DNA from: Sanderia malayensis
Lineage: Eukaryota; Cnidaria; Scyphozoa; Semaeostomeae; Pelagiidae
Reading direction: 5' to 3'
Length of the DNA: 64,000 nt
Assembly: GCA_013076295.1 (NCBI GenBank)
Contig: RQOL01000531.1
Location: 4,092,001-4,156,000 of the forward strand
The notes under the pieces are model-generated. The model was not told the DNA's origin, did not search any database, and saw nothing but the letters and a program-made list of their open reading frames with translations. Below, in pieces: positions 38,195 through 50,001 of this stretch. The position numbers and the translations under genes were made by a program. Each line of letters begins with the position of its first letter. Position 1 is the stretch's first letter.

Positions 38195-41100
38195 ATGAAT
38201 TTTCAAGCACTGTTTGCTGTTTTCGTGTTGATTTGTCTCAACGCGTCAGTTTCATTTGGCCAACAAAGAGGTGCCCAAATAAGACTCACTGATAAAGGCC
38301 TTGACTACAGTAAGTAATTTTTCAGTGTTCCTATAAACCCTTTCGTTACACGACTAAAGAAATATTGTTGAACTGAACCATTTTATGAATTAGTATAAAG
38401 AATGAGTGCATGTTGTTAGGTTTCAACAACATTGATAAAGAGTGAAAACGAAACGAAATCAGGTGACAACGAAAACGATAGTAGGACTCGTTCCTCAGCG
38501 AAGACTGTTGCTCTTTGTTTTGTCGAAGGAGAAGAGAAGGAAGTGAAATATCATTCTATTTTTATTTTTGTGCGTCACCAACATCGTGCGGGGTGAGATG
38601 CTTCGGATTTCCATTACCGTATTTCCTCGATTAAACGCCCCCTTATGCTACCAACTTTTGAAATAAACGCCCCCCAAAACAGTGTCAGAATTAATAAACG
38701 CCCCGGGCGTTTAATCGAGAAGATACGGTATGTGGGGTCAATGTGTGAGCCTATCACACGACCTGCCCAATCAAATATCAAAGTTTCACAATCGAACAGG
38801 GCATGTGTAATGTGTTGTGTATGTGCTGAGACACTAGGTACTATTTCTCTCCTCCACAGCAAGTCATGCAAGGATTGAATATCGAATAAGCTTGTTATAA
38901 TAACACTCCATGTCATTAAGATGTTGTTTTATCTTCACAGCAATCAAAGAGGCACTAAAGATTCTCGCTAAAGATGTGAAAACAAAACACTTCCATGATT
39001 TCTCTGGCTCAAGTGGCTCAACATCATTCTCAGTTTCAAAGTAAGAACAGAACAATATTTGATTTGTTTCGTTGTTGGTAATCTGACATCAATACGAGGC
39101 GGCAGGTCCTGCCTCGTATTGATGTGCAAATTACCAACAGCAGCAAGTGCAATACCCATCACATGGATCTGATCTCTACATAGTGTGAAACAGACAATAC
39201 ATAACAGAGGAGCCGGGGCACCTGCCGCCCCCACCCACCTCTCTGCTAATTATGAAGCATACCCACCCTATGGATTAAATTTTGCTCCTCATTAGAGTAA
39301 ATAAATGTCACGCGCCATGCCTTTTTTGTTGTTGTACAGCCATACTTTATGCATTGTTTTTGTTGCTTTTATTCGCACAGCCTCAAAATCAACAGCATTT
39401 ACTTTGGCAATGGACGATTGACAACCAGTGCAAATACAGGTCTCACAGCCTCGGTTTCAAGTGTATCAACCAGCGTAACTGGCAGGCTCAAATACAAAAA
39501 GAAGTTGTTCTGGTGAGTACAGGCGTCAGGTTTGTATCCCTGTTGTGACACGTTTTGTATTAGGTGTGATTTCTGTCACTGACGTCATAATCGATGTTCT
39601 TCCTCCTCAAGGCACATGTCAGTTCGTGATACTGTTGATATCAGAGTCAGCGCCTCGGATGTCAGCTTCACCTTGTCTTTGACAATAGGTAAGGGCAGCG
39701 TTATAAGCCATGTAACATCCTTGTAGTGACCTATGACCCCATGACACTATTTTGACCTTTGTTGTTGTTTCTATAACTACAGGAAAGCGCCCGGATGGTA
39801 AACCAAGTATAGCAGTCAACTCTTGTTCATCGCATGTTGGAAGTTTAAGTTTGCGATTTTCAGGGTCGCGAGTGAGGTAAAAGTGTTCCTTGACCCTCTG
39901 ACCTTTGGCCTTTCACGCTTTGTGCCTTTCATTCACCCTTTTTGTTCGCTTTTACACAAATTACGGCCTGTAATCAAAACATGCATCTCTTTTATAGTTG
40001 GTTATACAATCTCTTCAGAGGACTGATTGAGAGAAAAATGAAAGGTCAACTTTCTAAAATGGTAAGCGGCATTGCTTGTCGCCCCATGCATGTGTTTATA
40101 TTCCTAATAGGAGCAACGTGATTATCATAACAGCTTACTCGTCATTACTTTTGATTATTTATAGATGTGCTCCACAGCTACAAGTTCTTTGAGGAGGAGA
40201 GGCGCCGCAGAAATGGATGAGTTCAAAGGTTCGTCTCTTTACCGCCATTGTTTATATTTGTTTGCAATGAAATCTTAAGATAACAGCCCTCCTTTCTGTA
40301 TAACGAACCGCTCTGTATAAGAACTAAAATCTTTGCCTTGCCTGGTATAACGATACTTTATGGGCTTTGTGAAAGATTCAATATAAAGGAATATCATAAT
40401 TATCCCTCCAATTTAATACCCATTTATGTTTTTTACTCTAGTGAGAAAGACAGTTGATGATTTTTCAATAGTAGACTACAGAATGACAGCTGCACCAAAA
40501 TTCACAAGTCAGTACTTGGATTTCTTCCTCAGGGTGAGTTCTGTTTTGTTTGCTTTGTACTGCAAGAACATTCCTATTTCGCCACAACATCCCCACCCTA
40601 AATTGATGGTTGCATTTCAGCTAATGCAGGAGTCATTTGGTAATAGACACGTTAATTGATACATTGAAATTTAACTGATGCATTTCTATTTTGAGCATCG
40701 AGAGAAAAAGTCTTCTTCTTGAGTTCACGAATTTTTATGAGTCACACCTATTTTGAGGATCGTGCCTATTTTGAAGTATGCCTCAAACACATTGCTGAAA
40801 CACCAGCAAACACCAGACGAGGCTGGTTGAAAATGGTAGCCGGTTTATCAATCTGTGATGTTAAAACTGTTTTTTATAGGGTGAATTCTTTCCAAAAGAT
40901 GACCCAAAGTGGCAGAGTTCATTGCAAATGCCAAATTTCCAAACTTCCCCAGAGAGCGGTAAGATGGTTTATATTTGGTTGTCCGATTACACAGTTAATA
41001 CCGCCAGTGAGGTTTACCACAAAGCTGGTCGTCTTGCCATCACTTACGATCGACACACCAAAAACGTAAGCATTTTGTTTGCCTGTTTTCATCAATGCTT

Positions 41101-44100
41101 CGAACAGATTCAATCCCATCTATAAACACGCCTTTGTCTGTTCGAGACACCTGACAATTTCAGCGGACCCCTGAAGCGGAGGGCGGAACTTGGCCTGCTT
41201 CAAACGTCTTTCTAGCACCGTGTTGGAGCGCCCTTGAAGGAGGCCTGTCTCTTCTCTATTTTTCTTCATCATGGTCGCTTTCAATAATATATTTATTAAC
41301 TTCTCTTGCAGATATCACCTTTGTTTAAGCATATTCTCAACACGAACAAATTCAAGTTTCTTATTCCTGAGGTGATTTGAACTGAAATTCTACTTTAGAG
41401 ACACTCGTATATCAAGCACTGGTGTTAGAGCTAGAACAATGCCCATTTTGGTCCCAATGTGGTACCTTGTTTGATTCTTCATACATTCTTCCCAAAGTCA
41501 TTCAAAACTGTCTCCTGTAGCCAACGATAACAAATATTTAAGTTTTTCCTGAGTCAATTTTCACTGATGGCCCGTTTTCATTTTAGATGAGTCGTCGTTT
41601 TCCGAACCGCCCCATTGCACTTAAGGTTCACAGTTATAAGCCGCCAAAGATGGAAGCAAAAAGTAGCGAAATATTCTTATATGTTTACGCTGCAGTGACT
41701 TTTAGCGTTGAGTTGAAGAACGGAAAATTATTCGATGCCTTCTCAGTAAACTTTGTACGTTGCTTTCTTCGTGTTTCATATTTTTGATAATTTCCATCGC
41801 TTTTACCTTACTCATTATAGAACAACATGCATTGTTTTTAATACCTACGAAACACATTTTTGTTTGTCACACAAGCGAATGTTTGACAAATGCAACTGTT
41901 TGAAGAACTGCAAATGTCAGAACTGTTTGACACACAATTGAATTGTACCTTGTAATATACTCTTTACCAACAAGTCGCTATTAAATTAGAATAGTGTTCG
42001 CGGGATTTTTAATTTTAATTTTTTTACAGGACACTAAATCGGCGGTAACAGTTTCCTTCAAGGATCAAAACATCGTTGGTGATTTGAAACAATTCAGGTG
42101 TGTTGGGGCTCACGTTTTTATTTATGCTCATTATTTACTTATTTAGATATCGCCTTTTTCTTTCGAATAGAGTATTTTTGAAGATCAGCGCAGTTGTGTC
42201 CTCTCTCACTGTCAACTTTTTCTTTAATCATATTTTGGTAAACTGCATAGGCGCTCCATTGGCATAGAGGCTAAGACTTATTAGAAAAACGCCATATTTT
42301 GTCTTAGTCGTGCATATAGGTACAAATAATTGAAGATAACAAGACAAAAGCTAGCCAACAAACGGAACAGAGCTCAGACCAATAATCAAAGTGATGCTAG
42401 CAGCTAACAAGTGTTAGCCAGTTCTCGGATTTTCGATATTCAGACAGCCAAAACATTTTTGTTACAAATGATCTTAAAAAAAACAGAGACAACTTGCTTA
42501 GAACAATAGAAAACATTTTTAAGGGACTAAGCCCCCTTTAGCATTTCCCAGAGGAGGCTTGACCCCCCAAGCCCCCTGATAGTCGGCGCCTATGGTAAAC
42601 TCGCATATTAAAGTGCCAATGCAACGAAATTTGACATATCGATTTTTTATTTTAAATGAAAGCCAAAGATGTACTGATCAGTTTGATGCAATTTTGACTG
42701 CATCTGACAAGTATAAGTTACTTTAATTTCACCTTGAATCAGGCCACCTTTTGCGAAAAATATTGCAACGCTGTGACGTCACAGTGATGACCCATATTAT
42801 TTCTCGCAATGGAAGTCAATGGGTTTTTTCGAACGTCGTTTGGTTTTTTTTTAATAGCTCCACTCAGGGTGGGGATATTTGAGCTCCGGCTGAACCAACA
42901 TAAGGGCGAATCTTTTAGCCGTCGTTTTGAAAAAAATTGGTGTCATTTTGTTTAACGTTAAAGACACAATTTAAGTTTGAAAATGGATACCTCCAAAAAA
43001 TGTGACGTCATCCCGCGTCGCCATTGTTGCTTCGAGTTGCTGTGGAACGACACGTAGCCCTGGTTTGGCTTATCCCAGGTCTTATTTTTTGTAATAACTT
43101 ATTTTAGCTCAAAATTGCAGACATTGAATTATTATTAGAAACTTCGGAAATTAAAATTCCTTCGATATCACCCCAAAAAGCTAAATCTTCTGACATTTGT
43201 TTTGGTTGGCTCGAGCCTAACCACTCCGGGCGAGGAGTGCTTAGGCCCGAGTAAAGCTGAGAGTCACACGGGTTGGTTTACGAGCTTGTTTACTGCATCT
43301 ATTGCAGGAATAGCTTTGATTTTAGCTTTAATCTCATCTTTAATTCTTTCCCAATATCTCTCTTTACTTCAAAGCAAAAATAAGCGCTATAATGAATAAA
43401 ATCCTGCTCTCCTAGTCGGTGGGTGCGAATGATGTCTGTCTCCTGAACTCCTTAAAAAGACCTTGTTCTGTTTGATTGGTTTTGAAATACTATCAGCAAC
43501 ATTATGAAACGATACTTTTTCGCAACACTGAGTAATCGTACAATTGTCTCCGTTATGTATCTCTACGACATGTAAATAGTTTTATGATTTATTTGCTCCC
43601 GAGACGAGATACCCGTCATGTGTGTGCTCGCTCACAGCTCGCCATGTCGAATTTCAATTTTCAATAGAAGGAAGCCTGCTTGACGTTGCAGACACGACGT
43701 TTGATGACATCACAGTGATGTTCAGTTTTCGCACGAAAAAGGTCAAAATTGCCTACTTTGAAGGTTAATAGCGAAAAAAGTATACATAATTTGCAAATTT
43801 TATTTGCGCCACGTTAATCAGTGCATTGAAATCTATAGATTTTTGAAATAAAAACACTATGTAAAAATTCGTTGCATTAGCACTTTAAATGTCATTAGAG
43901 CAACAGACATACATGTGGAAAATAAATATTCTCAAAATCTCTTTTCTTCCTTTCGGTATATTTATCAGTGAGCTCGTAGCTACAATACATGTGAATTTTT
44001 GAATGCGCCCTCGTTAAACATTAGTAGTAGATCATTCTTGGGTATTTATTTCATGCAAATTTACAACATAATTATTTTCTCTACCGTTAATTAGCTTTAC

Positions 44101-44870
44101 TGCAAAGACTTCAGGATCCAAGATTGGTCCAGTCAATGTGAGTATAAACTTCGACCAAGTTTAAAGAATGTGTGTGTAACCCCAATAACAAAGTATTTTT
44201 TAAGAAATGCATCTTGCGACAACATTTTTGGAAGCTTTTAAAACACAATAAATATAGAAAATATTAAAAGGGTGAGCACTCCGTGATGAATGAGTTGCGT
44301 CAAAGCGAGTCTTTACCGGGAAAAGATTTTAAATTTGATAAAATGCCAGTAATTATTACAAGGACAGTGATACACGCCTAAGAAATTCTGGTAGGATGAT
44401 TTTGCATAGTTTCTTATGAAAAAATGGATGTATATTATTATTTCTGGTTTAATTTTCTTTTTTATAGATTCCAGTAAGTGATCCTTACGTGAAAGCACTT
44501 TTAACACACGGAGTAATCAAGGCCGCACAAAGTATGCAGCAAACCTATGAAATTAAAATTTCGACAATTTCTAAGTTCGGGCGAATGATTTTAAGATTCA
44601 AGATGAAATAACCATTGAATTAATTTATTTATTTTAGAAGCCTTACGCAAAGGTTTTCCGGTTCCCAATTTGGATGACGTCAGACTCACAAATCCAGACA
44701 TCAAGTTAGGAAAAGTTCGTATCATTGTTTTTACACGTTTTCATTATGAATAGATTTATGTCCACGTAAACATTATATAGTTGTTGTTTTGTTGGTTATA
44801 AATGTATTGTTTTCTTGCTTTCCAGGGTTTTGTGCGTGTTGCAACTGATTGTGTATATGTTCCAAAGTAA
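38195..44870 (+). CDS. Secreted BPI/LBP/CETP-family lipid-binding protein
   Basis: Family members bind lipopolysaccharide or other lipids in two barrel-end pockets and act outside the cell, often in antibacterial defence (known). Exons: 38195-38309, 38941-39040, 39381-39512, 39612-39688, 39783-39876, 40019-40061, 40165-40228, 40442-40533, 40880-41065, 41312-41371, 41587-41754, 42030-42097, 44095-44137, 44468-44531, 44638-44714, 44826-44870. All phases close, giving 475 residues, the normal size. The signal peptide is residues 1-22 (ALFAVFVLICLNASVSFG). Then comes the typical start GAQIRLTDKGLDY. Cysteines in AVNSCSSHV (about 156) and MCSTAT (about 189) fit the conserved family disulfide. The second domain has WLSDYTVNTASEVYHKAGRL. 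The donor after exon 15 (GTTCGT) is weak. Whether it binds LPS cannot be told; lipid specificity varies in the family. Confidence 0.92.
38615..38730. mobile_element. Palindromic MITE, copy 3 of the TACCGTAA family
   Basis: 116 bp in BPI intron 1. The left end TACCGTATTTCCTCGATTAA and the right end TTAATCGAGAAGATACGGTA are inverted copies. The interior has AAACGCCCCC and the palindrome GCCCCGGGC. Same family as 15970-16253 and 20449-20566. Confidence 0.85.
39071..39143. repeat. Near-perfect 73-bp hairpin in BPI intron 2
   Basis: GTTGGTAATCTGACATCAAT continuing into ACGAGGC on the left is matched by GCCTCGTATTGATGTGCAAA continuing into TTACCAAC on the right. Arms are about 30 bases, the loop is GGCAGGTCCT. 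A foldback repeat or small MITE. Confidence 0.8.
42608..43888. mobile_element. 1.28-kb non-autonomous element with TTAA borders in a BPI intron
   Basis: TTAAAGTGCCAATGCAACGAA at the left and the inverse TTCGTTGCATTAGCACTTTAA at the right form 21-bp terminal inverted repeats with one mismatch. Each end includes TTAA, as expected of a TTAA target-site duplication (piggyBac- or Kolobok-type DNA transposons; the class is inference). No transposase ORF of useful length lies inside. It accounts for most of the unusually long intron between exons 42030-42097 and 44095-44137. Confidence 0.75.
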
Positions 44871-45259
44871 TCTTCACAAAACAGTATTATACTACGAAAC
44901 ACTTGAGACGTTTTTCCCTATCTATTTTTCATACATTTTCTATCTATTTTTTATAATCACTTCTTATATATGAAGTCAGTAATGCAAAAAAATGTCATTC
45001 AGTATCATTGTTATACTTGAATATCAGGCTGTTTTGTATTCTATTGGCTTGTACTTCTGTATGAACTGTTAAAGAACTCTGGAAAAACTCCTGAACAAAA
45101 TAGTTGCGTTTACAGTTGTACAATCCAGTCGGGGAAAGGCCTTCACTCGCAACCAATTCGCATATTCTCGCACTGTAGATAACTTCACTATCTCTGGCTT
45201 TGACTATTAAGCAATTGTTATGTCCCGACACTACCATGCATATGAAATTGCAATACAGA

Positions 45260-45265
45260 AATAAA
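45260..45265 (+). terminator. Candidate polyadenylation signal of the BPI-like gene
   Basis: AATAAA hexamer 390 bases after the stop codon. Hexamers are common in AT-rich DNA, so this is only a candidate. Confidence 0.35.
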
Positions 45266-45329
45266 ACAAACTGAGGCTGAAATTACATGGAAAAATCAAA
45301 AAAACCAAGTTGAAAGTGAAGGCAAGCGT

Positions 45330-45335
45330 TTTTAT
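45330..45335 (-). terminator. Candidate polyadenylation signal of the DMRT gene
   Basis: Minus-strand AATAAA about 330 bases past the stop codon at 45663. Candidate only. Confidence 0.35.
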
Positions 45336-45662
45336 TAAAAAACGTGTGGTCTCTTTTGTTGTGGTAAGGAAAAATATAGTCGAGAAGTTTTAAAAACTTC
45401 GAGAAGTGCATATCAATAATAAACTCAATTTCAACTACAACGTATGCATATAAAGTCAAAAATATTATACCAAACATCAAAATAACAAAAGTTTCTAAAA
45501 CAACAAGAACATGAACTAAAATAGTATAATACACAAGCATGGTAAGAACATAAGGCACAAAAATTTCCGATTGAAACATATATCAGAATAAATCAACGTT
45601 TGATGGCCATAAACAATTTTTCTGGTGGCTTTATAGTCAGCGGATACCAAGCGAAGTCAAGT

Positions 45663-47887
45663 TTATAAGTTCAATTCATTGCTGCCTTTTGATGATGACA
45701 AATCGCTCTCAAAATCAGCCTCTCTGTACTGTTCTCTGTTGGGTCTCTTAGGCGCAATAGCGCTTTCATCTTGTCTCTCATTCTCTTGGATGTATTCACT
45801 GATTGCGGATAATTGTTCCTCATCTTCAGACTGTCTTTCTTTGCCATTCAACAGTGATGAAAAACACTGCAATTTTGACGACGCCCTCTGGTTAATCACT
45901 ACTTCATCTTGATTACCAATGTGATTGCCAATTTGGCTTGTAGCGCAAACAAAACTCGGCCCGCAAATGGCAGCTGTAATGTTCTTTGCTGCAGCTACCA
46001 TGTTCCCAATTGCATCAGTGTCTGACAGAATTCTTTCAGTGGCATAGCCATTAGAATCGTCATCACAATTATCATATGCAGCCGTTGTTGTGTTTTCATG
46101 AACAACATCCTCTGTCATTGCATTTTCTTGCTGCACTACTTGCGGCAGTTGATGACCTGAGCTGTGATCATAACAACCTCCTTGCGGTGCAGCTGAAGTC
46201 ATCAATCTAGCGCCACAGTTATTATCTGGGAACATCTTCGAATAGCCTCTGTCTGGCGCGTGGTTATCCCCTTGAACTCGTGACGTACGGCTGTATGGTT
46301 TGGTATCTAATACAACAGTTTTGTTTAAACCATTTTGATTAGGTTGAAAATAGCCGTTCATCGGCCCTGCAGCGGAAATAATTTGAGGACCAAATTTCTG
46401 AGAGTTACCTTGCGTAGCATCAAATAACAACGGCGTTGCATCTTTCGCGCTAAATCGAGTATAATTCTGGATTGTAGTTGCTGGCATGTACTTGTACGTG
46501 TTATTATCAATACTTCCATCGTACGGTTGGTGTGTGTAGCCTTGTTTCTGAGCAGGGCAATCGATGTTGCCGTAGTAAGGGTTGAAATATGGAAGGGGCA
46601 CAAAGGTGTCATAATAGGGGTACATGAACGACCTGCGGTCCACAAATTGTACCAACCATTCTGCGGCAGCCAGAAACTCCCCTCTCGCCTCCTCTAGCAC
46701 GGAGTTGATGAATATGTCGGAGAATTGGGGGAAAAGGCGGGTGAGGAGATTGAGATGACGAATTTTCAGGCTCTGGCTTCTGTTCTCTGCAATGAAGTTT
46801 AACACGCCAGTTTGCTGTTGTTGGTGTTGTGTACTTTCAGAAGGATACGGACCTTTGTGAGAAAGAGGTCGTGTATCGTGATGTGGCAGCATGCTCACAT
46901 GCTGTGACGGCAATTGGTATGAAAGGGGCCTAAAGTTCTGATTCAGCGGGTTTACTGAGGATTGTGGCAGCGAGAAACTGTTCGTTATTGATAGTGGAAT
47001 CGCTTCTGGTCTTGTTGTTGTTAGTTGTTGCTGTTGTTTGTGTGTTGTTGTTGTGTTAGTCGACTTTTGGTTGAAGTAGTTTTGGTCGTGGTAAAACATG
47101 TTGTTGAATTTGCCGAGTGGAAATGAAGGGAAAACATCGGATTGGGAGCCGTGTTTAATGGCGTTATTCGGTAGCTTTTGCGTTGTTGAATTTATTGATG
47201 AACTGACAATCAGAGGCGATGTTGCTACAGAACCCTGACCTTTAGTTGATAGAGAATTTAAAACCTTTAGATGCAATGCATGTAAACTGACGAATGCAAT
47301 GCTTACAGTTTCGTTTGTGCTGGCATAAATTCATGTTTCACACTAGTGAAACATAAAGCGATGCATATAACAAATATTTAGAACTTCGATGCAAACAACT
47401 AATGATATGCGAAAGATAAGTATAAGCAGATACTACTTTATTTCTTTAAATTATATACAATCGAACAATGAGACTGTGGCAAAGAAGAGAAAGTAAAGTG
47501 AAGAGTTTATAAAAATGTACAGCACAATAGTTAAAATAACTCACCTCTTGTTACAACTTGATTTTGATTGACTGAAGTTGCAGCTTCAAATAATAATGTC
47601 TTGAAAGAAGGTTGTGTTCCTGCATTTTCCTTAATTTTATTCTTTTCTCGTTGCAACGGCAGTTGAGTAGAATGAATTGGCCGATTTTCATTAACAAGAT
47701 TGCATTCAGGACACTTACAATCTCGATACGGACAGTTTTTTTTGTGACCTCTCAAAAGTGATAAAACTCCGTGATTTCTACATCTTGAGCATTTCAAAAC
47801 CTTTCGTGTTCTATTCGCCGGATAATACAATGTGCTTCTGTGTCTGAGTTTACCCATTTTTAAACTCGAATCTTTAAGAGCAGACAT
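45663..47887 (-). CDS. DM-domain (doublesex/mab-3 related) transcription factor
   Basis: DMRT proteins bind DNA through an intertwined zinc module and regulate sex determination or neural and mesodermal development (known). Two coding exons: 47887-47545 and 47239-45663, a split Gly codon, 639 residues. The DM domain (about residues 26-75) has all eight zinc ligands: C33, C36, H39, H48, C52, C57, C59, C62 (in CSRCRNHGVLSLLRGHKKNC and YRDCKCPECNLV), followed by the recognition helix region, which is divergent (STQLPLQREK). The second exon is long and low-complexity (Q-, N-, T-rich) and holds a DMA/CUE-like helical segment at about 275-312: LNLLTRLFPQFSDIF then LEEARGEFLAAAEWLVQFV. A DM plus DMA layout is typical of the DMRTA/DMRT3 group, but the segment is diverged, so subgroup is left open. 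Confidence 0.9.
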
Positions 47888-50001
47888 GCTTTTATGATCC
47901 TACAATTGTCCACTATTTGTTAATTTTATTCGCTTGAATTTCAAATTCTCAACCATGTGTTTGCGTTGGGTGAATGAGTTTGAGCGACGTTTGGCTTTCA
48001 GTTCAGGACACACGTGACTTGCACGCATTTGCACAAGTGAATAATTCTAATTGAGAATAATAAAGTGAATCCGCTACAAAGTTCCATTTGGTCTCGTGTG
48101 GAATCTTTTTCCAACCTTTCTTTTCAACTTTTGTCTCCTTGGCACGAGCGCTGATATAACATGATATCAAAACAACAATTTCTAGATAAAGCATCTGGCA
48201 ACAGAACATCAACTTCAAGCAAAAAAGGCATGACCTTGATTTGCAATTCCGAGCGATATTTTCAGACGCGTTTTCTAAAAAACTGGTTGCTTTGCTAAAA
48301 TTGTATCTAATTTTCTTATGATTTTAACAGCCAACTTTTAAACAAGCAACCCTTCAAAGAGCTTCTGCTCAAAACAAATTTCTCGTCTCCTTAGACATTA
48401 CAATACAACAAGTTCTTTTTCTCAGCAAAATCCCCTGTGTAAAAGCAAGGCCAATTCGCACAACAATTATTCTGATTATTCGGTTACTGCCTCTCGCCAG
48501 TTCAGGCCAGATTGAAAGTTTTCCCACTGTCATCAAAGATAGAATGCGTTGGTATGCCAGTTTATATGCAAGATAGCAAATATTTTGTTTTCAGATATGC
48601 ATGTGACTAATTACTATATAGATAGCCTAGTCCGGTCAATATGTTCTGGGCAATTTTGGAAAAGTTTAATGCATATTGGGTATATCTAATATAAATCTTT
48701 AAAGGTAGCAATTATTCATGTAAATAACAACTGAGAGCAGCTTGTTCCTTCAAAAGCGACGAAGCAAATAAAAGGTTTAAGTTTGAACCAATATGTCTAC
48801 CTAATTGGACTGATCTCAGAACCATAGTCCTTTTAATGTTGGCTTTGTTGACTTGGGGTTGGAAAACGCTTCAAACATTCAGAAATGAGCGAATTCTTAT
48901 TTTCTTGCCTGTTCAGTTCGGATTTCTCGAAAAACACTTTTAGGACATTAGGAGTGTTGCTCTACACGGGTGTATGAGCGCAAACAATATTTTTTACTGA
49001 AATTGCTAATATGGCTAAGTTAAGTTATAGATATGTATCTGTATGTATAATAGTACTTATCCTTGATGTCATGACTCTTCCTCAAGATGGCGGGAAAAAC
49101 AGCAAAAATGTTATGTACAGAGGAATGCTTGGGTTGTACAGAGACAATACCTGTGAATAGTAATTAAGATAAATTAATGTTCAAGCTATGAACATAGATA
49201 CAATAGGGGGCGAAAGTCCTGGGATACCTAGGATGTGTGCACGTTTTGCACGTTTAGAACAAAGTGTGCAGAAACATAGCATTATCCAATGGAATTTTCA
49301 GGTGTCCCAGGGACCTCTGTTCCTTATTGTAGATATTTACCACAAATTGAGACCACCGAACCCAACGAAGTTAAGACCACCAAGATAAACACACTTTCGC
49401 CTATTTCATTTAGTTATACACAAATATGTATAACTAAATGAAATGACAAAATTTTTTGACTGCTATTTAATTTTATGCTTCCAAGCATAACAAAAACATT
49501 TTCCACTTACTTCGCTTCTTTCGCTTTTGTCATTCAAACCAAAGCATTGCGACTTAGGCCCTACAAATAATTGAAAATTGCATTTAAGTTTTAATTTGAG
49601 ACCTTACTCTATTAAAAACAACTGGCAAACGAAAAGGGTTGAGTACGCCCACTTTTTATAGAAACTTTGCAAAACTGTCGTACCAGAGTTTCTTAGCTTT
49701 CACCCTATTCGTGGTACGAAGGATTTCTTAGCAAGTTTCTTAACACCCAAGCCTAATTTTTCTTAATTCATCGCCCCTTCCCTTCATTTTTTGTCACTGC
49801 CAAGCATAAACTAAACACGCTAGACAGCATAGAAAGTTTCTTAACGTTTTTAGTCACACGAAATCTTCTACCAAAGTTTCTTAAGTTGTGAAAATACGGC
49901 CCTACAGTTTCTTATAAATGGCTTCTTATAAAAAAATGGGAATGCACTTGAGTAATCTTCTCTTGGTTGGTAACTCTGTTAAAATTACGCATAGCGAAGA
50001 C
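47888..50001. other. Intergenic between DMRT and the BTB-protein gene
   Basis: No supported exon. A 71-codon minus ORF (48218-48003) starts with a hydrophobic leader but has no splice or homology support. A hairpin lies at 49403-49444. The 3' UTR of the BTB gene probably occupies the right end. Confidence 0.5.
49403..49444. repeat. Perfect 18-bp inverted repeat (hairpin)
   Basis: ATTTCATTTAGTTATACA at 49403-49420 and TGTATAACTAAATGAAAT at 49427-49444 are exact inverted copies with a 6-base loop. It could be a foldback element or form a hairpin in a transcript through the region. Confidence 0.75.

Larger units (their letters stand above)
44871..45662. other. Convergent 3' region of the BPI-like and DMRT genes
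   Basis: Both genes end facing each other only about 790 bases apart. AATAAA at 45260-45265 (+) could end the BPI-like mRNA and AATAAA on the minus strand (plus 45330-45335) could end DMRT. If both are used, the two 3' ends come very close without overlapping. Confidence 0.5.

Noticed and set aside
40442..40958. Extra splice donor at 40959 (GGTAAGATGG) within the BPI-like gene
   Set aside because: Reading through it gives the conserved family text SDYTVNTASEVYHKAG up to a better placed donor at 41066, so the site is internal to the exon.
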